A stretch of 64,000 bases of DNA from NCBI RefSeq assembly GCF_003067705.1, contig NZ_QANL01000001.1, positions 558,001-622,000 on the forward strand. The letters run 5' to 3'. This document shows positions 8,076 through 16,869 of the stretch, piece after piece (within the stretch, counting starts at the first letter, position 1; each line of letters begins with the position of its first letter). Source of the stretch: Planctomonas deserti. GTDB taxonomy: Bacteria; Actinomycetota; Actinomycetes; Actinomycetales; Microbacteriaceae. The translations under genes were made by a program, and so were the position numbers. The notes beneath the pieces are model-generated. The model saw only the letters and a list, made by a program, of their open reading frames with translations. It had not been told where the DNA came from and ran no database searches.

Positions 8076-8344
8076 TGTGTCGGAACATTCACACGCTGCA
8101 CAACTTCGAGCCGGCCGCCACCGACGACGAGGTCCACGCCGCGGCGCTCCAGTACGTGCGGAAGATCAGTGGCACGACGAAGCCCTCCAAGGCGAACGCC
8201 GAGGCGTTCGACCGCGCGGTCAAGGAGATCGCCCACCTCACCCGGCACCTGCTCGAGGACCTCGTGTCCACGGCGCCCCCCAAGAACCGCGACATCGAGG
8301 CCGAGAAGGCCAGGGCCCGTGCGGCCAAGCGGTACGCCGCCTGA
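8075..8344 (+). CDS. DUF2277 family protein
   Basis: 89 residues opening with MCRNIHTLHNFEPAATDDEV and continuing AALQYVRKISGTTKPSKANA, HLLEDLVSTAPPKNRDIEAE. The MCRNI-x-x-L-x-NFEPP-like opening, a pair of helices and the basic end are typical of DUF2277, a small single-domain family common in Actinobacteria and of unknown function. An in-frame extension upstream is discarded because a promoter -10 box sits six bases before this ATG. Confidence 0.88.
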   Translation: MCRNIHTLHNFEPAATDDEVHAAALQYVRKISGTTKPSKANAEAFDRAVKEIAHLTRHLLEDLVSTAPPKNRDIEAEKARARAAKRYAA

Positions 8345-8363
8345 CCCACCAGGTTCACCGGCC

Positions 8364-8744
8364 ATGACCACGGGGCAGGGCGCCATCGACCCGGGGGCGC
8401 CCCCGTCGGGAACGGGCTGCGTCGAGTGCCTCGACAGCGGCGGCTGGTGGCTGCATCTGCGCCGGTGCGCGCTCTGCGGGCACATCGGCTGCTGCGACAG
8501 CTCGCCCTCCCAACACGCCCGCGGCCACGCCGGTTCCGCGGGCCACCCCGTCGCGCGGTCGTTCGAGCCCGGCGAGGACTGGTTCTGGGACTACGAGGCG
8601 GGGCAGGCGGTGAGCGGCCCTCCCCTCGCCCCGCCCGCGGCCCGGCCGGACATGCAGCCGTCCCCCGGCCCGAGGGGCAGAGTGCCCCCGGACTGGCGAT
8701 CGCACCTGCATCACGACGGCGTGGAGCGGCCGCCCGCCGGGTGA
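8364..8744 (+). CDS. UBP-type zinc-finger domain protein
   Basis: 126 residues. CVECLDSGGWWLHLRRCALC followed by GHIGCCDSSPSQHARGHAGS and GHPVARSFEPGEDWFWDYEA gives the C-x2-C...C-x2-C...C...H...H ligand order of the zf-UBP fold, known in eukaryotes for binding the ubiquitin C-terminus. Bacterial members are short and their partner is unknown. The last 45 residues are Pro-rich and disordered-looking. It follows DUF2277 by 19 bases, so co-transcription is likely. Confidence 0.85.
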   Translation: MTTGQGAIDPGAPPSGTGCVECLDSGGWWLHLRRCALCGHIGCCDSSPSQHARGHAGSAGHPVARSFEPGEDWFWDYEAGQAVSGPPLAPPAARPDMQPSPGPRGRVPPDWRSHLHHDGVERPPAG

Positions 8745-8778
8745 CCGCCGCCCGGGCTGCGACCGCTCCGGCGTTCGC

Positions 8779-9825
8779 TCAGGCGACGAGGCGGAGGACC
8801 TGCCGGGCGATGACCTTTCCCGCGCGATTCGCGCCGATGGTGGACGCCTGCGGGCCGTAGCCCGCGAAGAAGAGGCGCGGATCCCGCTCGGAGACGCCCA
8901 GCGTCACCGCGATGCCGCCCGCCCGCTCACGCAGCCCGAGCGGGGCGAGGTGCCGCACCTCCGGCCGGAACCCCGTGGCCCAGAGGATCGCGTCGATGGC
9001 GTCGCGGGAGCCGTCCGGCCAGACGACAGCGTGCTCCTCGAGCTCGGCGAACGGTCCGCGGCTCACGAGCAGCCCGCGGTCGATGCCCGCCGCGATGCGC
9101 TCGGTCCTGGGCACACCCGTGCCGCTCACGATGCTCGGCAGCGTCTCGCCCGCGCGGGACGCCGCGTCCTGCGCCGCGACCGCGGCGAGGGCCGACTCGA
9201 GGTCGAGGTCGGAGCGCTCCAGGTAGTCCACCGGGCGCCGGGTCGACCAGATGGTGCGCTCCGCCACGTTCTCGAGCTCGAGCAGGAAGCCGATCGCGGA
9301 CGTGCCGCCGCCCACCACCAGGACCCGGAGGCCGCGGAAGTCCTCGGCGGACCGGTAGCCGGCGGTGTGCGTCTGGATCCCGGCGAAGCGCCGCACCCCC
9401 GGGTAGTAGGGGAGGTACGGGGCGCCCCAGGTGTCGGTCGCATTCACGACCGCGGCCGTGTGGTGCTCCCCGCGCTCGTGCCGCACGACGAGACCCGAGC
9501 CGTCGTCCTGCACGGCCGTCACGACGACGGGGCGCAGCACCCTCAGGTCGTAGAACCGCTCGTACTCGCGGTAGTACTCGCGCACGACGTCCCGGGCCGG
9601 GCGGTCGCGGTCGGCGGTGTCGAAGCTCAGCCCCATCTCGCGCATCCCGGGCAGGTCGTTCACGCGGTGCGCGCTGCCGAGCCGCAGCGCCTCCCAGCGG
9701 TGCTGCCACGCGCCGCCCTCCGCAGGTCCGCGGTCGAGGATCACGACGTCCTCGCCCATCCGCAGTCCCCCGCGCTTCAGGTGGTACGCCACCGACAGCC
9801 CCGCCTGGCCCGCGCCGATGATCAC
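8779..9825 (-). CDS. FAD-dependent monooxygenase-like oxidoreductase (flavin monooxygenase/CzcO type)
   Basis: 348 residues. The N-terminus MIIGAGQAGLSVAYHLKRGG is an FAD-binding Rossmann motif. A second dinucleotide motif, LVVGGGTSAIGFLLELENV, sits near residue 170 for NAD(P)H. AILWATGFRPEV near residue 290 is the ATG motif of flavin monooxygenases. The end, FFAGYGPQASTIGANRAGKV, closes FAD binding. The GTG at 9825 is the only nearby start, and it trims the first beta strand slightly. It lies 16 bp after the nitroreductase gene on the same strand, so both are likely one redox operon. The substrate is unknown. Confidence 0.88.
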   Translation of the reverse strand: MIIGAGQAGLSVAYHLKRGGLRMGEDVVILDRGPAEGGAWQHRWEALRLGSAHRVNDLPGMREMGLSFDTADRDRPARDVVREYYREYERFYDLRVLRPVVVTAVQDDGSGLVVRHERGEHHTAAVVNATDTWGAPYLPYYPGVRRFAGIQTHTAGYRSAEDFRGLRVLVVGGGTSAIGFLLELENVAERTIWSTRRPVDYLERSDLDLESALAAVAAQDAASRAGETLPSIVSGTGVPRTERIAAGIDRGLLVSRGPFAELEEHAVVWPDGSRDAIDAILWATGFRPEVRHLAPLGLRERAGGIAVTLGVSERDPRLFFAGYGPQASTIGANRAGKVIARQVLRLVA

Positions 9826-9841
9826 GACGCGCGGGTCGGCG

Positions 9842-10633
9842 CTAACCGTCCCAGCCCGTCTGCGGGGTTTCGCAGGTGCCGCGGAACACGTACTGCGAGG
9901 GGAGCTTGCGCTGCCGGCTCGACCAGTCGATCGCCGGCCGCCGCTGGTCCTTCGGCAGGTAGCCGAGCCGGTACACCGCCATCAGCTCGAGCTCGTCGGG
10001 CACCTTCAGCAGCTCCTGGATGCGCACCCAGTTCTCCGGCACCTCCATGGGGAACGACACGAACTGGATGCCCATGCCGAGCTCGGCCGTCGTCAGCCAG
10101 ACGTTCTCCATGGCGGCGCCCATGCTGAACACGGAATAGAAGGCGGACAGCTGGCCGGGGCGGTACTCGGAGCGGTCGAGCAGCACGGCGAGCAACAGGG
10201 GTGACCCCTCGACGAGCCTGCGGTTCTCCTCGCCCAGCCTCTGCGGCACCCGCAGCCGGTTCATCACGCCCTGGCCCTTGTCGGTGAACACCTGCTTGGT
10301 GAAGGGACGCAGCAGCATGGGCAGCTGGTCGAAGAGCATCCCGCTGCGCTTCTCGTCCATCTCAGCCGCGCTGAACCGGAAGTACGGCTTGTAGCGCTCG
10401 AAGAACGTGCCCTCGGCCATCACCTGCGTCATGCTCTCGCCGCTGATCCGCGCCACGGCATCGATCGTTTCGCGCTCCTCGATGATCACGAAGCGCCACG
10501 GCTGGCTGTTGAGCTGCGAGGGCGCGCGCCCGGCGACCTCCATCAGCAGGCGCTGGTGCTCCTCGCTGACCGGATCGGGCAGGAACGGCCCGTTCGTGGT
10601 CTTGCGGGAGCGCACGACGTCAAGGAACTCCAT
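9842..10633 (-). CDS. Nitroreductase family protein
   Basis: 263 residues. [20 protein letters not shown] at the start is the R-S/R-R-x FMN-phosphate region, and [20 protein letters not shown] is the classic nitroreductase block with N-x-[23 protein letters not shown] and [17 protein letters not shown] complete the fold. The enzyme would bind FMN and use NAD(P)H to reduce nitro or other electrophilic compounds. Upstream a small membrane gene overlaps its start by 14 bp and downstream a flavin monooxygenase follows, suggesting a three-gene unit. Confidence 0.9.
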   Translation of the reverse strand: MEFLDVVRSRKTTNGPFLPDPVSEEHQRLLMEVAGRAPSQLNSQPWRFVIIEERETIDAVARISGESMTQVMAEGTFFERYKPYFRFSAAEMDEKRSGMLFDQLPMLLRPFTKQVFTDKGQGVMNRLRVPQRLGEENRRLVEGSPLLLAVLLDRSEYRPGQLSAFYSVFSMGAAMENVWLTTAELGMGIQFVSFPMEVPENWVRIQELLKVPDELELMAVYRLGYLPKDQRRPAIDWSSRQRKLPSQYVFRGTCETPQTGWDG

Positions 10634-10964
10634 GCCCTACCTCTTTCGATGCGATCAGTCCGAGGACGAAGAACGGGGCGGCCGCGAGGGCCACCAGCGC
10701 GTGACGGCGACGGCGACGGGCGCCCAGCCGCGCGAGGGCGGCGAGCGGCAGCGCGGCCGGCAGCAGGGCCCAGCCCGCGCGACTGCGGCTCCAGGCCACG
10801 GAGCTGACGGATCCGGCGGCGAGCACGCAGGTCGCGATGTAGATGCCGTGGTGGATCCAGCGGAAGGACGACGTGTCGACGACGCCCAGCGCGACGCCGG
10901 AGCCGAGCGCGACGTTCGCGCCGTACGCGCACGCGGCCGCCGTGAACAGCGGAGCGGGGTTCAC
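10620..10964 (-). CDS. Small four-helix membrane protein of unknown function
   Basis: 114 residues from GTG 10964, which has AGGAGAGG 9-16 bases before it. Segments [57 protein letters not shown] and [17 protein letters not shown] look like four membrane helices. An HH pair sits before helix two. No family is recognised. It overlaps the nitroreductase gene by 14 bp, suggesting coupling. Confidence 0.6.
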   Translation of the reverse strand: MNPAPLFTAAACAYGANVALGSGVALGVVDTSSFRWIHHGIYIATCVLAAGSVSSVAWSRSRAGWALLPAALPLAALARLGARRRRRHALVALAAAPFFVLGLIASKEVGHGVP

Positions 10965-11266
10965 GTCCGGTGCCTCTCCTTCTCGTGCCGGATCTTCGGC
11001 TTTCGACCTCCGCAATCCTCCCCCACTCCCGCGCCCTCCGCGGAACGCGTCGGCTCGGAGAATGCTGCGGATGACCCGCCCGTCCGCGCCGCCGAATTGC
11101 GCCGGAACCGGCCACCGGGAGAAGCTGTGGGGGCGCAGCGTGAGGCGGTGGACGGGGCCGAGGGGCTCCGTGGCCGCGTGCTAAGCTGGCCGTTAGGTTT
11201 TTTCGTTTCTGTTTGCCTGATCCGGGTGGTCCGCCAACTCGGCCTGAATCTCTAAGGGGGTCTCGC
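10965..11266. other. Divergent intergenic region before DUF3073
   Basis: About 300 bases between a small membrane gene (minus) and DUF3073 (plus). A possible -10 box TAGGTT at 11194-11199 is followed by an unusual run of six to seven T. AAGGGGG precedes the DUF3073 ATG. I see no RNA gene or further ORF that I would support. Confidence 0.5.
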
Positions 11267-11452
11267 ATGGGGCGCGGCCGTCAAAAAGCGAAGCACACCA
11301 AGGTTGCTCGCGAGTTGAAGTACTTCAGCCCGGAGACCAACTACAACGAGCTGGAGCGCGAGCTCACCGGGCACTCCCACGACGAGCTGCCGCCGGAGGC
11401 CGCCAAGTGGGCCGAGTACGTGACCCCGGAGGACGAGCAGAAGCTCGCCTAG
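11267..11452 (+). CDS. DUF3073 family protein
   Basis: A 61-residue basic-then-acidic protein: MGRGRQKAKHTKVARELKYF, then SPETNYNELERELTG and WAEYVTPEDEQKLA. This is the nearly invariant opening of DUF3073, a small protein found throughout Actinobacteria, often near purM/purF as here. Function is unknown. ATG 11267 has AAGGGGG 7 bases ahead. The extreme conservation recalled for this family suggests an essential or RNA/ribosome-linked role, which is inference. Confidence 0.9.
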   Translation: MGRGRQKAKHTKVARELKYFSPETNYNELERELTGHSHDELPPEAAKWAEYVTPEDEQKLA

Positions 11453-11480
11453 CCCCTGGGTTCATCCCCTGCGCAATGGC

Positions 11481-11725
11481 GCTTCACACGGCCCCTGAGC
11501 CTGTCGAAGGGACGTGAAGTTCCGACGTTCGTAGCGTCGCTTCGACAAGCTCAGCGACCGTAAGTGCGAGCCGCCGCGCGCACGCAGCACCACACGGTCC
11601 CCGAGCCTGCCGAAGGGACGCGAGATTCCGACGTCCGTAGCGTCGCTTCGACGAGTTCAGCGACCGTAGGGCGAGCCCGAACGACGGCAGCACCACACTG
11701 TCCCTGAGCCTGTCGAAGGGACGCG
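11481..11725. repeat. Array of five hairpin repeats downstream of purM and DUF3073
   Basis: Copies of the TCGACARGCTC-loop hairpin in alternating orientation: GCCCCTGAGCCTGTCGAAGG near 11491, GTCGCTTCGACAAGCTCAGC near 11543, a CCGAGCCTGCCGAAGG form near 11600, another near 11643 and one near 11702. They lie between convergent DUF3073 and purM, so may act as terminators. See findings for covariation. Confidence 0.85.
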
Positions 11726-11753
11726 AGAGTCTCCTCGGTGGCCGGAGCCCGGG

Positions 11754-12869
11754 TCAGGAGGCGTAGGCCCCCACGAGGCGGACCGCGCCGCCGTCGATGC
11801 CCTTGGCGCCCTGCTCGAAGCCCTCGAGGTCGCGCTCCGCGGTCGACACGGTGCCGACCGTCCAGGCCGGGATGCCGCCCGCGGTGAGCGCCGCGGCCGC
11901 CGCGTCCGCGAACTCGGCGGCGACGACCGCGAACATGCCGATGCCGAGGTTCCAGGTGCCCTCGGCGCTCTCGAGCGGCGAGCCGGACATGTCGGCGAGC
12001 ACGCGGAACACGCTGCCGGGGGACCACGTCGACCGATCCACCTCCACCCACGAGCCGCGGGGAAGCACGCGCGCCAGGTTCGCGGCGATGCCGCCGCCCG
12101 TGACGTGGCTCAGCGAGTGGACCGCGCCCGGGAGCGCCGGGTCGTCGAGCAGGCGCAGCAGCGGGCCCGTGTACAGGCGGGTCGGCTCGAGCAGCGCCTC
12201 GCCGACCATGCCGCCGAGCTCCGCGGAGGTGTCGCGGAAACCGATGCCCCGCTGCGCCAGGATGTGGCGGACGAGGGAGAAGCCGTTGGAGTGCAGGCCG
12301 GAGGACTCGAGGGCGAGCACGACGTCGCCGTCACGCACGCGCTCGGCACCGAGCAGCGCATCGGCCTCGACCGCGCCGACGGCCGCGCCGGCCACGTCGT
12401 AGTCGTCCGGGCCGAGCAGCCCCGGGTGCTCGGCGGTCTCCCCGCCGACCAGCGCGGTGCCCGTCTCGGCGCACGCGCGGGCGATGCCGGCGACGATGTC
12501 CGCGATCCGGCCGGGCACGACCTTGCCGCACGCGATGTAGTCGGTCATGAAGAGCGGTCGGGCGCCGACCACGATGATGTCGTCGACGACCATGCCGACG
12601 AGGTCCTGACCGATGGTGTCGTGCTTGTCGATGGCCTGCGCGATGGCGACCTTCGTGCCGACGCCGTCCGTGGAGGTGGCGAGCAGCGGGCGGCGGAAGT
12701 CCTTGAGGAACGAGACGTCGAACAGCCCGGCGAAACCACCGAAACCGCCGAGGACGTTGCCGGTGTGGGTGGCGGAGACCGCCTGCTTCATGAGCTCGAC
12801 GGCCAGGTCTCCCGCCGCGGTGTCGACTCCGGCTGCGGCGTAGGACGATGATGCGCTGGGTGTGCTCAC
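11754..12869 (-). CDS. purM: Phosphoribosylformylglycinamidine cyclo-ligase (AIR synthetase)
   Basis: Fifth step of purine synthesis: ATP-dependent ring closure of FGAM to AIR. YAAAGVDTAAGDLAVELMKQ opens the protein, with GGFGGFAGLFD, TSTDGVGTKVAIAQAIDKHD and ALVGGETAEHPGLL, all AIR-synthetase signatures. GLHSNGFSLVRHIL and HVTGGGIAANLARVLP follow. Start GTG 12869 (371 residues) is preferred over GTG 12878 because TATCGT lies 7 bases ahead of it, suggesting a leaderless message. It is divergent from purF, sharing a 162-bp control region. Confidence 0.95.
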   Translation of the reverse strand: MSTPSASSSYAAAGVDTAAGDLAVELMKQAVSATHTGNVLGGFGGFAGLFDVSFLKDFRRPLLATSTDGVGTKVAIAQAIDKHDTIGQDLVGMVVDDIIVVGARPLFMTDYIACGKVVPGRIADIVAGIARACAETGTALVGGETAEHPGLLGPDDYDVAGAAVGAVEADALLGAERVRDGDVVLALESSGLHSNGFSLVRHILAQRGIGFRDTSAELGGMVGEALLEPTRLYTGPLLRLLDDPALPGAVHSLSHVTGGGIAANLARVLPRGSWVEVDRSTWSPGSVFRVLADMSGSPLESAEGTWNLGIGMFAVVAAEFADAAAAALTAGGIPAWTVGTVSTAERDLEGFEQGAKGIDGGAVRLVGAYAS

Positions 12870-13031
12870 CCGGTACACGATACCGAGGCGGGCGGCGCGG
12901 CAGCGTTCGCTCTGAGCGCGGATCCCGGTGTCCGTCTCCCGGGTAAGCGTGAGAAACTAGACGACGCCGCGCGCGCGGCGTTCCCGGCCCGTCTGCTGGC
13001 CAACCCCGAACCCCTGGAGCTCGACTCAAGC
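12870..13031. promoter_or_regulatory. Divergent purM/purF control region
   Basis: 162 bp. TATCGT on the minus strand (12877-12882) serves purM. A TAGACG/AAACTAGAC box around 12955-12963 is the likely purF -10, giving a purF leader of about 60 bases. No purine-riboswitch-like or PurR-like dyad could be recognised. Confidence 0.5.
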
Positions 13032-14492
13032 ATGTGCGGCATTGTCGGTGTTGTCTCTCCCCTGCCCGCCAACCAGCTCCTCTACGACAGCCTGCTCCTG
13101 CTGCAGCACCGCGGCCAGGACTCGGCCGGCATCGCGACCGCCGACGGCAGCCGGTTCCACGTGGTCAAGGCCAGGGGGCAGGTGCGCGAGGCGTTCCGCA
13201 CCCGAGACATGCGCACCCTGACGGGAACGATGGGCCTCGGGCACGTGCGCTACGTGACGAAGGGCTCCGCCGCCAACGAGGAGGAGACGCAGCCGTTCTA
13301 CGTGAACGCGCCGCACGGCATCATCCTCGTGCACAACGGCAATCTCACGAACACGCGCGAGCTCACCAAGGAGCTGGCGGACATCGACCGCCGTCACCTG
13401 AACACCTCGTCGGACACCGAGCTGCTGCTCAACATCCTCGCCCACGAGCTGCAGGCGGAGGTCAAGGGCCCCGGGCTCGACGCGGATGACGTCTTCAACG
13501 CGCTGACCCGCGTGCATCAGCGGGTCGAGGGGTCCTACGCCTCGATCGCGCTCATCGCCGGCCACGGCCTGCTCGCGTTCCGCGACCCGTACGGCATCCG
13601 CCCGCTCACGCTCGGCCGCCGAATCGAGGAGCAGACCGGCCGCGAGGAGTGGATCGTCGCGTCCGAGTCCCTCGTCATGGAGAGCCTCGGCTTCGAGATC
13701 GTGCGCGACGTCGCGCCGGGCGAGGCCATCTTCATCGCCATGGACGGCGCGATGACGTCGCGCCAGACCGCGCGCGAGCCCCGCCTCGTGCCCTGCTCGT
13801 TCGAGTACGTCTACCTCGCCCGTCCCGACTCCGTGATGAACGGCATCTCGGTGTACGAGGCCCGGCTCCGGATGGGCAACCGCCTCGCCGACACCATCGC
13901 CCGGTACGCGCCCACGGGCGACATCGACGTCGTCATGCCGATCCCCGACTCCTCACGACCGGCCGCCATGCAGGTCGCCCAGAAGCTCGGCATCGAGTAC
14001 CGCGAGGGCTTCTACAAGAACCGCTACGTCGGCCGCACGTTCATCATGCCGGGGCAGGCGCAGCGCAAGAAGTCCGTGCGGCAGAAGCTGAACGCCATGA
14101 GCTCCGAGTTCAAGGGCAAGAACGTGCTGATCGTCGACGACTCCATCGTGCGCGGCACGACGTCGCGCGAGATCGTGGAGATGGCGCGCGCGGCCGGCGC
14201 CAACGAGGTCACCTTCACCTCCGCCGCCCCGCCGGTCCGCTACCCGCACGTCTACGGCATCAACATGCCGTCTCGCGAGGAGCTCATCGCCTCCGGTCGC
14301 AAGATCCCCGAGATCGCCGCGGAGCTCGGTGCGGACCACCTCATCTACCAGGAGGTCGACGACATGTTCTCGGCGATCACCGAGGGCTCGACCGTGACGG
14401 AGCTGGAGATGAGCTGCTTCACCGGCGAGTACGTCACCGGGCAGGTGAGCCCGGAGTACCTCGCCTGGGTCGAGGCGACCCAGCTCAGCTGA
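13032..14492 (+). CDS. purF: Amidophosphoribosyltransferase
   Basis: Commits PRPP and glutamine to phosphoribosylamine, the first step of purine synthesis. The catalytic N-terminal cysteine follows Met directly (MCGIVGVV) with no propeptide. HRGQDSAGIA, GHVRYVTKGS and HGIILVHNGNLTNT are the Ntn glutaminase; VLIVDDSIVRGTTSREIVEM around residue 360 is the PRPP-binding loop. PVRYPHVYGINMPSREELIA follows. 486 residues, full length. It is divergent from purM. It is followed 33 bp later by a convergent membrane gene. Confidence 0.97.
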   Translation: MCGIVGVVSPLPANQLLYDSLLLLQHRGQDSAGIATADGSRFHVVKARGQVREAFRTRDMRTLTGTMGLGHVRYVTKGSAANEEETQPFYVNAPHGIILVHNGNLTNTRELTKELADIDRRHLNTSSDTELLLNILAHELQAEVKGPGLDADDVFNALTRVHQRVEGSYASIALIAGHGLLAFRDPYGIRPLTLGRRIEEQTGREEWIVASESLVMESLGFEIVRDVAPGEAIFIAMDGAMTSRQTAREPRLVPCSFEYVYLARPDSVMNGISVYEARLRMGNRLADTIARYAPTGDIDVVMPIPDSSRPAAMQVAQKLGIEYREGFYKNRYVGRTFIMPGQAQRKKSVRQKLNAMSSEFKGKNVLIVDDSIVRGTTSREIVEMARAAGANEVTFTSAAPPVRYPHVYGINMPSREELIASGRKIPEIAAELGADHLIYQEVDDMFSAITEGSTVTELEMSCFTGEYVTGQVSPEYLAWVEATQLS

Positions 14493-14525
14493 GCCGCCCC
14501 TCCCTGGCGATCCCGCTCGCGCCGC

Positions 14526-15542
14526 TCATCGTTCGGCGGTGCGTCGCGCCCTGCGCCCGATGACGAGCGCCTCCGCGAAGGCCGCGGCGACGGCGGTCAC
14601 CGCGATGCCGATGCCGGCTGCCGTCGTCGGTCCGTCCGGTCGCACGATCGACTGCCCGGCCAGGGCCTGCGCGGTCACCAGGGCGAGCACCGCCACGTAG
14701 GCGCCGGCGCCGATCCACACCAGGGCGGTGCGCAGCCGCGGGTCGCGCAGCGCCGGGATCCGGCGGGACAGCAGTTCGATCGCGATCAGCGCGAGCGGGA
14801 TGGCCTGCAGCGCGTGCATCCCGATGAAGTGCGGGATGCGGAGGTCGCCGGCGACGGTGCTCCAGCCGAGCACGGGCAGTCCCGGACCGCCGTCCGCGAG
14901 ACCCACGGTGTGCGCACCGGCGATGCCGCGGTAGTCCGCCAGCTGCCCGGCGGTGGGCCCGGTCATCAGGAAGCCGAGGGCGAGGCCCACGAGCGCGATC
15001 ACCGCGCCCGACCGGACCGCCACCGTGCGGGCCCGGTCGCCCAGCGGATTGCGGAAGAGCTGCGCCGCGGCGACGAGGGACGCCACCCAGAGCGCCGAGA
15101 TCGAGACCGCCATGATCGTCCACATGGCCGCATGGATCGGCGTCGACACGTTGAAGTGGCTCGTCGTGCCCACGGCCGCCGCACCGACGATAATCACGAT
15201 CTCGGCGAGGAACAGCACGACCATGCCGCTGCCTGCGAGCGACGCGATGCGGCGCCCGCGGTCGAGCTGCCCGATGAGCCACGACCACGTCACGGCGTAG
15301 ATGAGCGTCGACAGGGCGAACTTGAGCGGCTTGTCCCAGGCGTTTACGCCCGTGATCTCGCGCGGGTCGACGAAGCGCGCGACCAGCGCGACGACGGCGA
15401 GGAGCGCCATGGCCGCGGCGAGCCAGAGCAGGGGTCGGTGCCAGCGCCCGGAGGACAGGGCCGTCAGCCCGGGTGCGGGAAGGGGCGGCGTGGCCGCCTG
15501 TGCGGCCGTGGCCGCCGGGATCGCAGGTGAAGCGGTGCTCAT
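14526..15542 (-). CDS. Multi-pass membrane protein of unknown function
   Basis: 338 residues with about eight hydrophobic helices: HRPLLWLAAAMALLAVVALV, LIYAVTWSWLIGQL, GSGMVVLFLAEIVIIVGAAA, MWTIMAVSISALWVASLVAA, GAVIALVGLALGFLMTGPTA, HALQAIPLALIAIELL and others. The charged motif NAWDKPLKFALS before helix two and IPHFIGMHALQ before helix six recur in actinobacterial relatives as I recall them. Start ATG 15542 has AAGGAG. It follows the MerR gene by 36 bp and is probably its regulated partner. No transport family is assigned. Confidence 0.75.
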   Translation of the reverse strand: MSTASPAIPAATAAQAATPPLPAPGLTALSSGRWHRPLLWLAAAMALLAVVALVARFVDPREITGVNAWDKPLKFALSTLIYAVTWSWLIGQLDRGRRIASLAGSGMVVLFLAEIVIIVGAAAVGTTSHFNVSTPIHAAMWTIMAVSISALWVASLVAAAQLFRNPLGDRARTVAVRSGAVIALVGLALGFLMTGPTAGQLADYRGIAGAHTVGLADGGPGLPVLGWSTVAGDLRIPHFIGMHALQAIPLALIAIELLSRRIPALRDPRLRTALVWIGAGAYVAVLALVTAQALAGQSIVRPDGPTTAAGIGIAVTAVAAAFAEALVIGRRARRTAER

Positions 15543-15578
15543 GGCGTGCTCCTTGCAGGGGTGTGAAGGGGTGGGGGT

Positions 15579-16295
15579 CTAGGGGGTCCAGGTAGGAGGG
15601 GTCGAGGTGCGAGAGGCGGCGGTGCGAGGGGCGGGGTCGTCCGGTCCGGGGTGGGACGCGGCGGCGGAGGAATCGGCGGACACGGGATACAGCCGGCTAG
15701 TGACGTGCTCCTGAGCCATCCGGCGCAGGGCCGCGAACATGGCGTCGCCGAGAACGGTGCCCGCGACGACGGTCTCGGCCATCCCGGCGACGTCCTCCTG
15801 GCCCGCGACGGCGGCGAGATCGGCCTGCGCCACGATCTCGGCCGCATCGGCGTACCGGTCGAGGAGGTCGACGAGCTCGGGCCGGTTGATGTGCAGGAAC
15901 GCGTTCACCACGCCCGCGGCCCCGATGCGGCCGGGATTGCCCGGGGAGACGTGCCAGTTCCGCTCGGCGACGAGAGCGTCGATGCGTTCCTCCGCGACCC
16001 CGGGGGTGCGCACCGAGTAGAGGTCCGCGCGGGAGACGGACCGCTGAGCGACGTCGAACACCGACGCGAGGGGGCGGCCCTCGTCGTCGACGGCGGCGAG
16101 CACCTCGCGCGCGGAGGCCACGGACAGCCCGCCGACGTCGAGGAGGGCGCGGATCAACCGCAGCCGCGCGACATGCTCGTCCCCGTAGTCCGCCTGGTTC
16201 GCGGCCGCTCGGCGGCCCGCGGGGAGCAGCCCCTCCCGCAGGTAGTACTTCACGGACGGGACGGGAACGCCGCTCACGCGGCTGAGCTCGGACAT
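15579..16295 (-). CDS. MerR family regulator
   Basis: 238 residues. MSELSRVSGVPVPSVKYYLR followed by EGLLPAGRRAAANQADYGDE and HVARLRLIRALLDVGGLSVA is a MerR winged helix whose second residue set is typical of the actinobacterial branch with a long helical effector domain (residues 90-200 contain no obvious metal cysteines). The last 30 residues are Pro/Thr/Ser-rich. Start ATG 16295 gives almost no leader from the TACTAT box at 16306-16311. It probably regulates itself and the membrane gene after it. Confidence 0.85.
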   Translation of the reverse strand: MSELSRVSGVPVPSVKYYLREGLLPAGRRAAANQADYGDEHVARLRLIRALLDVGGLSVASAREVLAAVDDEGRPLASVFDVAQRSVSRADLYSVRTPGVAEERIDALVAERNWHVSPGNPGRIGAAGVVNAFLHINRPELVDLLDRYADAAEIVAQADLAAVAGQEDVAGMAETVVAGTVLGDAMFAALRRMAQEHVTSRLYPVSADSSAAASHPGPDDPAPRTAASRTSTPPTWTP

Positions 16296-16304
16296 GCGCA
16301 CATG

Positions 16305-16326
16305 GATAGTATGACTATCGGATAGT
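16305..16326. promoter_or_regulatory. Palindromic operator GATAGT-ATG-ACTATC plus extra half-site
   Basis: Perfect 6-3-6 dyad at 16305-16319 overlapping the TACTAT -10 of the MerR gene, with a third half-site GATAGT at 16321-16326. Position over the -10 favours autorepression. The plus-strand GNAT gene starts 46 bases away and could share control. Confidence 0.65.
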
Positions 16327-16359
16327 GCCGCTGTCCATAGCGATACTGCTCCGCGCCGA

Positions 16360-16372
16360 TATCGTGACCGCA
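16360..16372 (+). promoter_or_regulatory. -10 box TATCGT, leaderless GNAT start
   Basis: TATCGT at 16360-16365, six bases, then ATG 16372. Confidence 0.5.
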
Positions 16373-16869
16373 TGAGCACGGTCCGCTTCCGCCCGCTGGG
16401 CGAGGTCGGTCTGCGCGCAGTCCTCGACGGGGACCTCGACGCCGCGGCGCGCTCGGCCTGCCTTCCCGCCCTCCCGCCGTTCCTGCTCGCCGAGGACTGG
16501 CTGTGGCGGATCCGGCTGGATCAGATCGCACGGCGGCCGGGCGACGAGCAGTGGGTAGCCTGGCTCGCGGTGCGGAACGGGGAGGTCATCGGCCACACCG
16601 GCTTCCACGGTCCCCCGGACGAGGCGGGCGAGGTGGAGATCTCCTACACCGTGCTCCCGGAATTCCGCGGCAGGGGCCTCGCCGGCGAGCTGCTGGATGC
16701 GCTGCTCGAGTGGTGCGCGGCCCGGGACGACGTGCGCTCCGTGCGCGCCAGCATCAGCCCCGACAACACGGCGTCGCTCGCCCTGGTGCGGCGCCGGGGA
16801 TTCGAGCGGGTGGGCGAGCAGATCGATGAGGAGGACGGCCTCGAGTGGATCTTCCGCCGTCCCGCCTGA
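16372..16869 (+). CDS. GNAT N-acetyltransferase (RimJ/RimL-like)
   Basis: 165 residues. VAWLAVRNGEVIGHTGFHGP, EVEISYTVLPEFRGRGLAGE (acetyl-CoA pyrophosphate loop RGRGLA), LLDALLEWCAARDDV and SISPDNTASLALVRRRGFER give the standard GNAT order. Acceptor unknown: could be an amino acid, peptide or small amine. The 3' end is part of a 74-bp tandem triplication that runs into the intergenic space; this gene retains the intact first unit. Confidence 0.88.
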   Translation: MSTVRFRPLGEVGLRAVLDGDLDAAARSACLPALPPFLLAEDWLWRIRLDQIARRPGDEQWVAWLAVRNGEVIGHTGFHGPPDEAGEVEISYTVLPEFRGRGLAGELLDALLEWCAARDDVRSVRASISPDNTASLALVRRRGFERVGEQIDEEDGLEWIFRRPA

